Positions 1-9,878 of a stretch of DNA of 64,000 nt are shown here, one piece after another. Made by a program: the position numbers and the translations under genes. This DNA comes from Pyronema omphalodes (Eukaryota; Ascomycota; Pezizomycetes; Pezizales; Pyronemataceae): NCBI GenBank assembly GCA_024516155.1, contig JAJJXM010000095.1, positions 62,001 to 126,000 of the forward strand. Reading direction: 5' to 3'. The notes under the pieces were generated by a model. That model was not told the origin of the DNA, made no database searches, and was given only the letters and a program-made list of their open reading frames with translations. Position 1 is the first letter of the stretch; every line of letters starts with the position of its first letter.

Positions 1-306
1 ATGATTGAAGTCAATGTCATCTCTTTTCTCACTGGTTGTCTCGGATGCGTGGGTTAGTCTCTTCCCAGCATTTCTGACTGAATGAAAGCTAAGTGGGATT
101 TTTATTCCTTATGCGCGCAGAGGTGTAGAAGTGAGGTTGGAGTGGTGTTAAATCCTTAGGGTAATAAATGCGGTGGAAATAAGGTTTGCCACCCAGCTAC
201 AGATACCCGTCAACCACAAAGCGAACAAAGCTTAACGCCTACCGAAGAACATTCTATTTTGTTTCTCCATGTACATGTACACAAACAAATGTTTCAAAAC
301 ATAATC
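1..306. other. Intergenic, no gene seen
   Basis: No open frame, RNA gene or repeat was recognised in this stretch upstream of the tRNA. Confidence 0.5.
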
Positions 307-393
307 GGTCGCTTAGCTCAGTTGGTTAGAGCGTGGTGCTAATAGCCTAGCTAGAACACGCCAAGGTCGCAGGTTCGACCCCTGCAGTGATCA
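307..393 (+). tRNA. tRNA-Ile (anticodon AAT) with intron
   Basis: The sequence folds as a tRNA. The acceptor arms GGTCGCT and AGTGATC pair with two G-U wobbles. A D arm with AGTTGGTTAGA and a T arm with GGTTCGACC are present. The anticodon loop reads CTAATA, placing AAT at 341-343. Thirteen bases at 345-357 interrupt the loop one base after the anticodon, the canonical position of a nuclear tRNA intron, and the 3' half resumes at 358. Removing them gives a normal 7-base loop on the stem TGGTG/CGCCA. The identity agrees with eukaryotic Ile-AAU tRNAs. Confidence 0.95.
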
Positions 394-906
394 TTTTGCG
401 CTATCCGGTAGCTTTAATAGTTTTGCCGTTTATGTACCTCTCCAAGTTCCTGACAACGCCTTAGTTACAAAGCTTCGCGCATGTCCTGAAGAATTGCGTG
501 GACTCGTACGCCGTGAACCGTACTGAAATTTATTAGAAACGTGACACTTTTCGCATTTGTGTAACGGAGTATCCGAACAATTTACCACAGCCTAACAACA
601 GTACCACTGTACGGCTAGGCGTTTTAGGCGCGTACAACAGAAATGTGGCATCTTCTTCCCGCCTGAAGCTCTGAGCGCAGCCGTCGTCCCAGTCCAACCT
701 CAGCAGCAACCTCGTAACCCGCTCGACGCAACTCAGCTAACGCGGTCCGTCGCTTCGCACTCCTTTCCTTCAATCCATTCGATTCAATTCATTTCGGTTC
801 GTTCATTCACCAAATTCGTTATCGGAAGCTACACTACAACAAGCTGTTTTTTTTTTGAGTTCCTCCTGAAAACAAAAAAAAAAGGTTTCGCGACAACCTT
901 AACATA
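394..906. other. Intergenic; ERV46 upstream region
   Basis: No gene is seen. The last 250 bases are CT-rich and then A/T-run rich, as expected of a fungal promoter and 5' leader for the gene starting at 907. Confidence 0.4.
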
Positions 907-2339
907 ATGGCGCGCTCCTCACGTCTCACAAGGCTCGACGCCTTCTCGAAAACTGTCGAAGATGCAAGAATTAAAACAACAAGTGGAGGCATTGTCACCT
1001 TGATCTCGGTTTTGGTTGTTATGTACCTCATTGCTGGTGAAGTCGGCGATTATCGAAGAATTGAGGTCGTGCCGGAATTGATCGTGGATAAGAGTCGTGG
1101 AGAGGTACCCCTCCCCCTCATCTTCCCCTCTATAAACCCCTGAGATGAAAGAAAGGAGCTAGCGCATGGAAGCTGTGATGCATTGGAGCTTTTGAAGCTT
1201 TCAAAGCTGGTGAATTTCGCGAAGCTTTCATTAAGCTTCCAAAGCTTCCAAAGCTTCGCGAACTTTCAATTCCGCAATGCAAGCAAGCTTCCGGGGAGTG
1301 AGAATTGAAGTTGAAGCTTGAACCTTTGCTGACAATACCTCCGCTTTAGCAACTCCCTATCAGCCTTAACATAACCTTCCCTCACATGCCCTGCAACCTT
1401 CTCACTCTCGACGTAATGGACGTTTCTGGAGAGCAGCAATCTGGCGTAACCCACGGAGTCCACTTAACTCGTCTTTCTAAATTCCCCGAGTCTCTCCCGA
1501 TTGACACCACCGCGCTTGATCTCCACGCCGATGAGGCACCTCACCTGGCACCCGACTACTGTGGCGAATGTTATGGCGCCAACCCTCCCGAGGGTAAGAA
1601 ATGCTGCAACACCTGTACCGAAGTCCGGGAAGCCTACGAAAAGATGGGATGGGCCTTTGGACTCGGTGAGGGCGTAACGCAATGCGAAAGAGAGCATTAC
1701 GGAGAACACATCAAAGCGATGAGCGAGGAAGGATGCAACATCGCCGGTCATTTACAGGTGAACAAAGTTGTTGGAAACTTCCATTTCGCTCCGGGAAAGA
1801 GTTTCAGTACTCCTCAAATGCATGTTCATGATCTTCAACAATTCTTCGAAAGCCCCAAGGAACATAAGTTGACCCATACTATTCATCATCTTTCTTTTGG
1901 TCCTGATCTACCGGTTGGAGAAGTCTCACATAACCCCTTGGATGGCGCTACTCATGAGGCTCCTGAGAGAGCTTATAATTACATGTATTTCATCAAGGTT
2001 GTCAGCACTTCCTTCCTACCGCTAGGAGTTGAGGCAGGACAGGATGGCGCTATTGAAACTCATCAATATTCAGTTACAAGTCATGAAAGAAGTCTTCAGG
2101 GAGGAACAGATAAGGAGCACCCCAACACTTTGCATGCTAGAGGTGGCATTCCTGGGGTTTTCTTTAGTTATGATATCTCCCCTATGAAGGTCATCAACAG
2201 AGAGGTTAGACAAAGGACTTTTGTTGGCTTGCTTACTGGTATCTGTGCGATTATTGGTGGAACTTTGACGGTGGCGACGCTCGTGGATAGGACGGTTTAT
2301 GAAGGACTGGGAAAGATGAAGAAAATGCACGAGGGCTAG
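907..2339 (+). CDS. ERV46: ERV46/ERGIC3 family COPII vesicle protein (2 exons)
   Basis: Predicted 395-residue membrane protein that cycles between ER and Golgi in COPII vesicles and works as a cargo receptor with Erv41. Exons are 907-1104 and 1350-2339. The 245-bp intron has ends GTACCC and TTTAG and a branch-like TGCTGAC near 1328; the phase is 0. Splicing joins the N-terminal part, with the first membrane segment at about residues 27-47, to a block reading ISLNITFPHMPCNLLTLDVM, which is typical of the family. A luminal cysteine-rich segment (CGECYG, then CCNTC), a PGKSFS motif and a C-terminal membrane segment near residues 350-375 follow. The C-terminus is short and lysine-containing. Length is slightly under the usual fungal 410-440. 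The start is the first ATG, followed by the family-like ARSSRLTRLDAFSKT. No homologue search was possible, but the match is strong. Confidence 0.93.
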
Positions 2340-3766
2340 ACAGAGCTAGCCAAAGCTTAGACAGCGTTCAGTAAAGCCAGAAAACGTCTGATGAAGTCTC
2401 CTGAAGTCAGATAAGAATCATACGTAGCTTAGTGAAGTTTACGTAGCTAGATGGAGGTTAAGAAGAAGAGACGACCGAGCCGAAGAGAATATTACCGGAA
2501 ATTTCGGAGGTTAGAGTGTTGGCTTGTTTATTTATTTGCTTGCTTAGTTTTTTCCTTTTTGTTCCTGGAGGCTGGTAGAGGAAGGGTTTGTTTGTCGTTT
2601 GCTGTTTTTTTACTTTGTGGTAGCTGCTTTTGTTTCTGTTTCTGTTTTTGTTTCTGTTTTTGTTTCTGTTTTTGTTATTATTGTTGTTATTTTATAGGGA
2701 CCGGGCGTTGTAGCTTTAGTTCATGGCTTTTTTTTCTAAATTTATTGTAAGGAATAAGGAATAAAGAATTCGAAAATCAAAATTCGAAAATCGAAAATCG
2801 AAAATCGTCATCCGAAATTCAAAATCCAAAGCTTCAAAATCCTTTCTCTTCTTTAAAATCTTGGATACAGGAAATGTTTTCATAAGCTTCATAAGCTTCA
2901 TAGTTATCAAGGATGGGATGGATATAAAGTGATCCTCTAAAGTTTAGAAAATCCTCATGTGCGGGATGGTAGCATACGAAATGTTGGGAACTTTCGGGAT
3001 TTGAACTCGGTATATCTTACAATGTGGATACATCATAAAGCTACTCTGATCTTCTGACTTCATGGGAAAGGAATTTACAAGCTGGTTCGAATTTTGATGT
3101 TGTCTTGGAAGATGGCCTTCTCTTCTTTTATATACGTGTTGACGCAACGAAGCCTGGAAGCCTGGAGAAGCTGGGGGGGGGGGGGAGGGGGGGGATATTG
3201 GTTCTCAGTAACCATCCATCCTGATCCAAACCTACATATGAGCAGAGGCTTCTTCTTTGTGTTACTATCACTTCTATATAAATAGTCACACAAACAATAA
3301 TCAAATCACAAATCACAAATCACAAATTACAAATCACGCTTCACGCTTCACGATTCCCAGAGCAGTTCAGCAAGCCAAACACAACCAGTGTTTAACCAAC
3401 CATCTCCCCAGGGGGAAAAAGAAAAGGGAAATAGGATTCTGCAGCTTACTAACAGCCTACCAACAGCCTTTCAACAGCCTACCAACAGCCTACCAGCAGC
3501 CTACCAACAGCCTACCAACAGCCTACCAATAGCCTTCCAACGGGCATAACATAAATAATGAATAACAAAGCTCCAAAAGCAGATATTAACCCAAGTATTT
3601 CGATTCTCGTTACAAAGCAGAGCAGTATAAACTATGTAGTATCCGGCTTGCTGATTCCAATCTCCTCCTCTTATCCTCTCCTCTGCTATCCTCTGCTGTT
3701 ATGCTATGATGCCCTTCGCTCCTGTCGTAATAGCTGTCGTGATAGATATCATGCCGGCTGACCAAG
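2340..3766. other. Intergenic with simple repeats
   Basis: No coding exon was recognised between the 3' ends of ERV46 and of the small gene at 3767. The stretch holds T/C-rich TTTCTGT repeats (about 2625-2690), repeated CGAAAATC-like units (2765-2830), a G homopolymer run (3172-3195) and a minisatellite (3448-3545). A piece near 2995-3010 mimics a tRNA T arm on the minus strand but does not fold further. Confidence 0.5.
3448..3545 (+). repeat. Tandem repeat of about 11 bp (CCTACCAACAG)
   Basis: About eight direct copies of a unit close to CCTACCAACAG run head to tail with a few substitutions. No gene overlaps. Confidence 0.8.
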
Positions 3767-4384
3767 CTATCCATGGCGAGAAGTAAACCCAATCCAGGTA
3801 CAACCCGGAACAGAACATTCTCCTGTAATCTACACCGATTTTGTGGTTCCGTTAGCATCTGTCTTTTCATCCGTCATTCGTCCACTCGTCCATGCGTTCA
3901 TATATCGTTATATATATATCGGAACACATTTACTTCCACCAAAAACCCATATTCCCCGCCAAAAACCCCCATCTTCCCTCATCTTCCCCCCAACCAACCA
4001 CCCAAACGCACACAGAAAAAAAACACAGCAAAGCAAAAACAAAAACAAAAACACAGCAAAGCAAAAACAAAAACAACGCACCTGACCAAGCCCAACCGAA
4101 TCCCTAACGCCCGCAATAAGCGGTTTATTAAAACCACAGCTGTGAACCAAAAACTCTGCTAGACTTGCTTCGTTGAGGGAGTTGGTTCGAAAGAGACGAG
4201 AGGCGAGGAGGTAGCTGCGGTTGTGTTAGAGATGGTGATAAGGAGGGGTGATAAGAATGGGATGGGGGATGGGGGATGGGGGATGGGATGGGGGATGGAT
4301 GACGACGCACAGATTAAATTGAGTTGGTGTGATGCAGTCTTGGAGACGGGTTAGGTACCGCTCGCAGTTGGCGCAGGGTGGCAT
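3767..4384 (-). CDS. Small cysteine-containing protein, copy A of a tandem pair (3 exons, 89 aa)
   Basis: No family is recognised. Exons, in coding order, are 4311-4384, 4082-4214 and 3767-3829. Intron 1 (4215-4310) has donor GTGCGT, acceptor CGCAG and branch TCTAAC. Intron 2 (3830-4081) has donor GTGCGT, acceptor TGTAG and branch TGCTAAC. Splicing phases (2, then 0) keep one frame to a TAG stop. The protein begins MPPCANCERYL, has a central SRLFRTN and LAEFLV, and ends ITGECSVPGCTW plus a short tail. Cysteines lie at 4, 7, 17, 51, 74 and 79. No signal peptide or membrane segment is evident. The main support is copy B at 6895-7462: identical exon lengths for exons 1 and 2, the same phases, the same donors, and about 50 of 89 residues identical. 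The CxxC and CxxxxC pairs could bind metal, but that is a guess. Introns are filled with low-complexity sequence. Confidence 0.75.
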
Positions 4385-4823
4385 CGCGGGGGATGTTAAT
4401 GGTGGTTGGTTGGTGATTGGTGATGGGTTGGTGTGTGGAGATAAGAAATCTTGGTGTCGATGATGATGATGTGAGGAAGTTGGTTAGGGAAGAGAAAGAG
4501 AAAGAGGAAGAGGAAGAGGAAGAGGAAGAAAGTAGGACAGGAAGGAAGCTGGAAGAAAGGGACTGTAATGTCCCGAATGGAGCCATCCATTGATGCTCGA
4601 CACTTTTGGTAGGGGTTGTATACTGAAATAGAGGGGGATGTAGAGAAGATAGAATGATCGAGGAATAAAATATGGGGTAACGGTGTATAGTTGACTGATA
4701 TGTACCGCCCTTGTATGACTTGCGAGTTGGTTGCGGATGTTCATGGGATGTCACTCGTGGAATCGTGGTGGGATTGTGACATAGGGCGGCTTTATACCAT
4801 ATGATCTGCGGGATGGATGTCAA
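4385..4823 (-). promoter_or_regulatory. Conserved upstream block of copy A, with TATA box
   Basis: This stretch aligns with 7463-7867 upstream of copy B, including near-identical blocks such as GTATAGTTGACTGATAT and GGGATGTCACTCGT. The alignment contains one-base gaps, so it is not conserved protein. A TATAAA (minus strand, plus positions 4791-4796) lies about 410 bases before the ATG, at the far end of the block. The likely layout is a core promoter followed by a long 5' leader. Confidence 0.6.
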
Positions 4824-5440
4824 GAACTATTTGTTTACAGATATCGCTAGAGAGAAGTTTATTGAGAAAGGTAGGGAGGAAGGAAGGGAGAATATACAAA
4901 GAAAAATAACCGGATCCGAATATACAAGCTTATCAACGAGAATCGGGCTATACACAACTCGCAGGATCTGCATATCGGCATCTCAAAAAGTCTGCTTCGA
5001 GTTAGGATTATTCACATATAAGTTACTAGAATCCACATCGTCGATGGCTTCATCTATCCCCCGGAGTTCACACTGTATATCCTGAAGGCTGGAGTCTTTT
5101 TTAAAATATTCGTCTCAAGGTCGTCCTAGAATCGCTCTACATATGCAGTAGCATATTTAAGATATCATTCGTACATAGTAACTTTTTTCTGTCGGCGGTG
5201 TAATACTTCTTGCTTGCATCCATCCCAGAGACCGTATGGGTTAGTCAGACCCTTGAATTCATATCTATAATCTAATAAGTTCAGTCATAGCGTTGTATAG
5301 GAGAGACACATTGCACTCCTCAAATCTTTCCTCATAACTTACCCGAGTGATGAGCGGCAGCACTATTCCTGATTTCATCAGGTTCTCATTGTATAATAAG
5401 TCGGGGAGTACCCTCGCATCCTGGCGCAATGTCCCAGACT
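4824..5440. other. Intergenic, no gene seen
   Basis: No exon, RNA gene or clear repeat was recognised between the upstream block of copy A and the hAT element. Confidence 0.45.
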
Positions 5441-5448
5441 CTCAGGCC

Positions 5449-6354
5449 CAGAGCTCCCCACGGTCCGTCCAGGACTGCGGACTGGACCGGACCACATGGT
5501 GTAGTCCAGTCCAGTCCAATGTTTTCAAGGACTGCAACCATGTAGTCCGGTCCAGTCTTCGCAGGAAAAAAGACTGGACCGGACTGCAGGTGACTGCAGG
5601 ACCGCGGGTTTCTCGCTTATCTCTAAGCACTAGTGGGTGGGACAAGTAGTGACGGCTAAAAAACAAGCTGAGCCCCAGAGAGGCCGCTTGCCGCTCACCA
5701 AAGGTAGAGCTAGAATCCTCCACTGCAAACTTTTTTTTTCTCGACGTGTGTTTGCCTTCACCACGGGGTAGTTCTAAAGATTTTTCTTGGTACTCCGTAT
5801 GTAAGAATTGCTCCAAATAAATCGTGCCGTGACAGCCCCACCCCCCCCCGCCCCCTGCTTTACCCATGACTGAAGGTTTTCCCATAAAGGCCTGTCAGTA
5901 ATTTCCCTTTCTTATACACCACACCCTATTTCTATTCCATTCTTTTCGAGACTGCTTGAACTCAACAGTTTCCAATTTGCCATGTCTTCATAGGGAATTG
6001 GGGAAAATCGGGAAAAACTTGAGGAAATTAGCATGAGAACTTTAGCAAGTCAGTGAGATTACTTAGGTCTGCTCTCGGGTTATAGTGATCAAATCTCGGA
6101 GAATAAAATATAACCAGAATGACTGGAAATTCCTGCGCGCCCAAAAACTAAAACAGCAGTCACCTACGGTCACCCATGGTCACCTGCGAGTGATGTTGTG
6201 TGACCCCGTGGTCACCTACGGTCACCCACAGGCCGTCCAGTCCACAGTGTGAAAATGACTGCCAGTCCCTGTCCACGCACCGGACCGGACTGTGATATGT
6301 GGTCCGGTCCGGTCCGCAGCCAGGACTGGACCGGACGGACCGTGGGGAGCTCTG
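5449..6354. mobile_element. Non-autonomous hAT element (906 bp)
   Basis: The ends are perfect 22-bp inverted repeats beginning CAGAGCTCCCCACGGTCC. An 8-bp duplication, CTCAGGCC, flanks both ends (5441-5448 and 6355-6362). A CAG start plus an 8-bp target duplication defines the hAT superfamily. Inside both ends, multiple copies of a motif like GGACTGGACCGGAC lie in both orientations, resembling the subterminal binding sites of hAT transposases. The centre holds GGTCACC repeats (6160-6235) and no transposase frame. It would depend on a transposase supplied from elsewhere. Confidence 0.92.
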
Positions 6355-6362
6355 CTCAGGCC

Positions 6363-6894
6363 CTTTCAGATTGTAAGACTCGCTGCACAGTGCATATTGG
6401 GGACACAGGTTACATAGCTGTCCATATTAAGGCTGATGAAAGTTGCAGTCAAGTGTTTGAAGCGATCTTTACCCAGCGTAGATGCAGGGAAAGAAAGGAA
6501 GAAGGAAGGAGATGGTTTTTAACGATTATTTTGAACCGAGAGTCGAGTTACGATATTAGTAGTAGTTCGAACGGGCTCATATCCTGTTGAAAGATTTTAG
6601 ATCACCAAGACGAAGTGAGACGAAATAAGACGAAATAAGAAGAAGCAAGAAGAAGAAACAACTGGAGGTGGTAGTATGCAGGAATTGGATAGATAAACAT
6701 GCAACTATCGTAAAACAATAGCAGCTAAATATACCAAGCCCATTTATTCCTCCTCAATCATAACACAGCTTGACATGTAATTTTCAACAGTGTAGACTGT
6801 GATATAGTCGGCGTGTTTATTCCCCTCTCATGATCCCCTCTCATCCTCTCATCCCCTCATCCCCTCCCCTCCGATCCTACCAGCTAACCATAAT
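6363..6894. other. Intergenic, no gene seen
   Basis: Between the hAT element and the 3' end of copy B. It holds short GAAGAAGAA-like and CATCCCCTC-like runs and no recognisable exon. Confidence 0.45.
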
Positions 6895-7462
6895 CTACTG
6901 ACCAGGTCCAGCAGCAAATTCATACCAGCAACAGCCGACAACGGGACAATCACCAGTAATCTAAACATTTCGCAAGCAAAATCAGCATCCATCCATCCAT
7001 CCATCATTTCTCCATTTCCTTTCCCTCCCTTCTTCCCTCCAGTATAAACAAAACATCAACAACGCACCTTTCCAAGTCCAACACAGTTCAAAAGCATCAA
7101 AATAAGAGACTTGTCGAAACCGCAGTTGCTTACGAGAAACTCGGCTAATTGAACTTCGCTGATCACGTTGGTTCGGAAGAGACGGGAGCCGACGAGGAAG
7201 CTAAGGAGGGGTTGGGGTTAGTTGTGGGTTCGGAGATGGGAATATGGATTGGGGGGAATGGTTGCAACGGAGGGGGCAAGGGTTCAGAGAGGGATGATAG
7301 AGAGGGATGATAGAGAGGGATATGGGAGATAGCGATGGCGATGGCGATGGGGATGGGAGAGGAGGGAGGGAGGAATGGGACAACGCACTGATGAAACTGG
7401 GTTGGATTAAGACAGAATTGCATACGGATCAAGTAGCGAACGCAGATTGGGCAAGGAGGCAT
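6895..7462 (-). CDS. Small cysteine-containing protein, copy B of a tandem pair (3 exons, 90 aa)
   Basis: Paralogue of the gene at 3767-4384; family unknown. Exons, in coding order, are 7389-7462, 7068-7200 and 6895-6960. Intron 1 (7201-7388) has donor GTGCGT, acceptor CTTAG and branch AACTAAC. Intron 2 (6961-7067) has donor GTGCGT, acceptor TTTAG and branch TGCTGAT. The product starts MPPCPICVRYL, has SRLFRTN and LAEFLV in the middle and ends near ITGDCPVVGCCW. Cysteines at 4, 7, 17, 51, 74 and 79 are shared with copy A; 64 and 80 are extra. The ATG context CAAGATGCC is good. Exon boundaries, phases and splice donors are the same in both copies although the intron sequences differ, which argues for real spliced genes rather than chance frames. 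Intron 1 is rich in short tandem repeats. A 906-bp hAT element lies between the copies. Location and function are unknown. Confidence 0.78.
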
Positions 7463-7867
7463 CTTGAGCTGTGTTGAAGGTGAGCGGTGATGGTGAAGTT
7501 ATTTGTGTGTTGACAAGTTGTTGGTCAAGTCGTTGGTTAAGGATGAAGAGGAAGAGGAAGAGAAAGAGGAAGAGAAAGAGAAAGCCTGGCAGGAAGAGAG
7601 GCCAACCCATGGAACTCAATGTCCCAAATGGAACCGTCCATTGATGGTCGATAGTTCCAGCAGGGGTTGTATAAAGAGATTTACAGGAAAGATAAGATGA
7701 GATATGAATAAAACATGGGGTGAAGGTGTATAGTTAACTGATATATACCGCCCTGGGTTGACTTGCGAGTTTATTGCGGATGTCCATGGGATGTCACTCG
7801 TTGGTGCTGTGGTGGGATTTTGGCATGTAGGGGCTTTATACCGGTCTGGGCGATTGTAATCACACAA
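7463..7867 (-). promoter_or_regulatory. Conserved upstream block of copy B, with TATA box
   Basis: Homologous to 4385-4823. Shared blocks include GTATAGTTAACTGATATATA, ATGTCCCAAATGGAACC and GGGATGTCACTCGTTGG. TATAAA (minus strand, plus positions 7835-7840) is about 378 bases before the ATG and carries the same flanks, GGTATAAAGCC. Both copies also have a purine/pyrimidine-biased run just upstream of the conserved block (7540-7590 here). Confidence 0.6.
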
Positions 7868-7984
7868 GAGTCACGATGTTAGCAATGTTTTGTTGTTTAA
7901 AGATCTTTGTTGCAGTGTTTTTCTTTCTTGTTTTTCCTACGATTGTTTATTTTTTTTGTCTTTTTGCGTGGGCACGTTTAGGGA

Positions 7985-8125
7985 GCAGGAGATAGGGCGC
8001 CTCATTAGGAGGCTCCGGCCTCGAGGACAGGATTTTGGTCTTCTTTCTTTCCCGCATAGACCTTAAAAGCCTCGAGCGGTGTATGATTAAAATCAAAATC
8101 AAAATCAAAAATCAAAGCTTTATAC
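7985..8125 (+). repeat. Dispersed repeat family R1, copy a
   Basis: About 140 bp reading GAGCAGGAGATAGGGCGCCT, then CGAGGACAGGATTTTGG, CCCGCATAGACCTTAAAAGC and a GTGTATGATTA end followed by an AAATC-rich tail. The copy at 44160-44300 (minus) shares nearly every block; those at 19405 and 45715 (plus) are more divergent. A fixed 3' end followed by an A-rich tail indicates a short retroposon (SINE-like). Confidence 0.7.
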
Positions 8126-8867
8126 CGGCTGAGACTGAGCGAAAACAAATACCAACTACCAAGATCTACCCACAGCCCCCAGTACACTTTCGATAACCTA
8201 CAGAACGCCCAAATTAACCACACTTCATTCCCCCGTGCCATATGCCATCATTATGAATAATTCATCATCATTACCACTTTAGTCTAGTCCTAATAACCTC
8301 AAACCTCCAGCAGCTACGCCAATACAAATACAAAGCACAAAACAAATACAAACCAAAACCAAAGCACAAGAAATCACACAACATCTCCGGAGCCCCGAAA
8401 TATCTCCATCACATCTTACAGCAACCGTAGGACTTTTTTTTAAGCACCTCGCTAGTAGTAAACTTCTACCGGTCACCCAAGGATTTGATGTGATAGCGAT
8501 ATTCCAGTACTGAAGAATAGTGTTTCATATGTCGGTTTAATTTTCTTCGGGGATGTCGTGATGTCGTGATGTTGTGAGATCGTGGTATGGATTATATATT
8601 GGTATTAGTATTGGTATTTGGGGTAAAAGGATATGACCCTGTGAATCGTGCATGGTGAAGCTCTAACTCCGGGCTCACAACCTATGCAACGAAAGCCTGG
8701 CGTCCAAATGAGGAAAAAGCCTGGAATCAAACAAGAGAAAAAGATAGAGATAGAAATCCAAGTGAATAAATCAGATAAAGAACCAGTTAGTAACCACAAC
8801 GGCGGGGAGGGATATAAGGAGGGGATATATGCTGATGCAATATCTAATTTCATCAATGGTGACGAGT

Positions 8868-9140
8868 GGGAAAAGAGTGACGAGTGGGAGAAGAGCAAAC
8901 AGGGCTCCCAGGGCTCCCAAAACGTAACGGAGAGAATGAAAACCGGTAGGAAGAAGAGAGGTTGTAATAGGCCTAGGAAATGAGGTGTGCTCTGGGATGG
9001 ATCCATGCGAGACTTGCTAAGCTGCTAAGGTAACTGCTGGGGCCTCGAAATATACAATTCAGACTGTGGAATATGTCATAATCTTGAGGTTGGAAACGTT
9101 TAAGAGAATTAAATTGATTCAAAAATCTATCAATAGTCTT
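8868..9140 (+). repeat. Dispersed repeat family R2, copy a (retroposon 3' end)
   Basis: It shares AACAGGGCTCCCA, GTAACG-GAGAATGAAAACC, a GCTCTGGG-GGATCC block and a GTCATAATCTTGAGGTTGG tail with the minus-strand copy at 26085-26290. More distant copies lie at 44325 and 55496. The tail holds a short hairpin-like AATC-TTGA-GGTT at 9080-9091 and then an A-rich run. Confidence 0.7.
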
Positions 9141-9172
9141 GAAGAGAACACAACACAACACGGCTCTACAGT

Positions 9173-9173
<1 letters not shown>

Positions 9174-9230
<57 letters not shown>
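9174..9230 (+). repeat. GGATTAT tandem repeat
   Basis: Seven to eight head-to-tail copies of the 7-mer GGATTAT. No gene overlaps. Confidence 0.85.
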
Positions 9231-9878
9231 AAAACTTCAACACTTCAACACCTCAATACTCAAAAACCCCACCGATAGTATTACTGTAAGTCCGTAAATC
9301 TGTAACTACGATGCATAGGAATAAATTGTAAATATGCTTTGTGATTTGTAGTTTGTAGATACTATGGTTATGGGCTTCAAGAAACGAAAAAAAAAATCTC
9401 ATAATACCGTTTTTTTTTCTTTTTCTTTTTCTTTTTTTTTGGGAGGGGACTGGGAAACCTACGAAACGTTTTTTTATTTTAAAAAAAGAAGATAGACAAG
9501 CCTTAGCTTCTCCTGATGATTGCTTTACACTTCACAATTTCTTAATTCCAATTTTCATTTTTTAAAAATTAATACTACAGTAGTTACTAGTTACTAGTGA
9601 CGACCCTTTTTGTTAAAAAAAAAAAAAAAACAAAAGGTGACGTCTTGACAATATATATCTATATCCGTTGCTTTAATCCCCTTATCTTTATCTTTGAACG
9701 CCCTGTACAAAAAAGAAAAAAAAACAGAAAAACAATTATAATCGCGGTCTAAGGTGCTTGTAGTTCTTAAGAATAACCCCCCTGTCCCTCTACTCCCCCC
9801 ACCTCCCCTCCCCATCCCCCTACCCCCGGGCCAAAAATATCTTCCAAAGATGGAGCAGAAGAAGAAAAAATAGCACGC
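9231..9878. other. Intergenic, A/T-run rich
   Basis: Several A and T homopolymers (for example 9410-9440 and 9615-9630) and no recognisable exon. This is 3' flank of the gene at 9879. Confidence 0.45.

Noticed and set aside
2941..3010. Possible minus-strand tRNA with a GTTCAAATCC-like T loop
   Set aside because: The T stem does not pair properly and no acceptor or anticodon arm can be drawn.
3773..4162. Plus-strand frame of 129 codons, Lys/Thr/Asn-rich
   Set aside because: It is antisense to exons and A-rich introns of the small gene at 3767-4384, whose minus-strand reading has splice-site and paralogue support.
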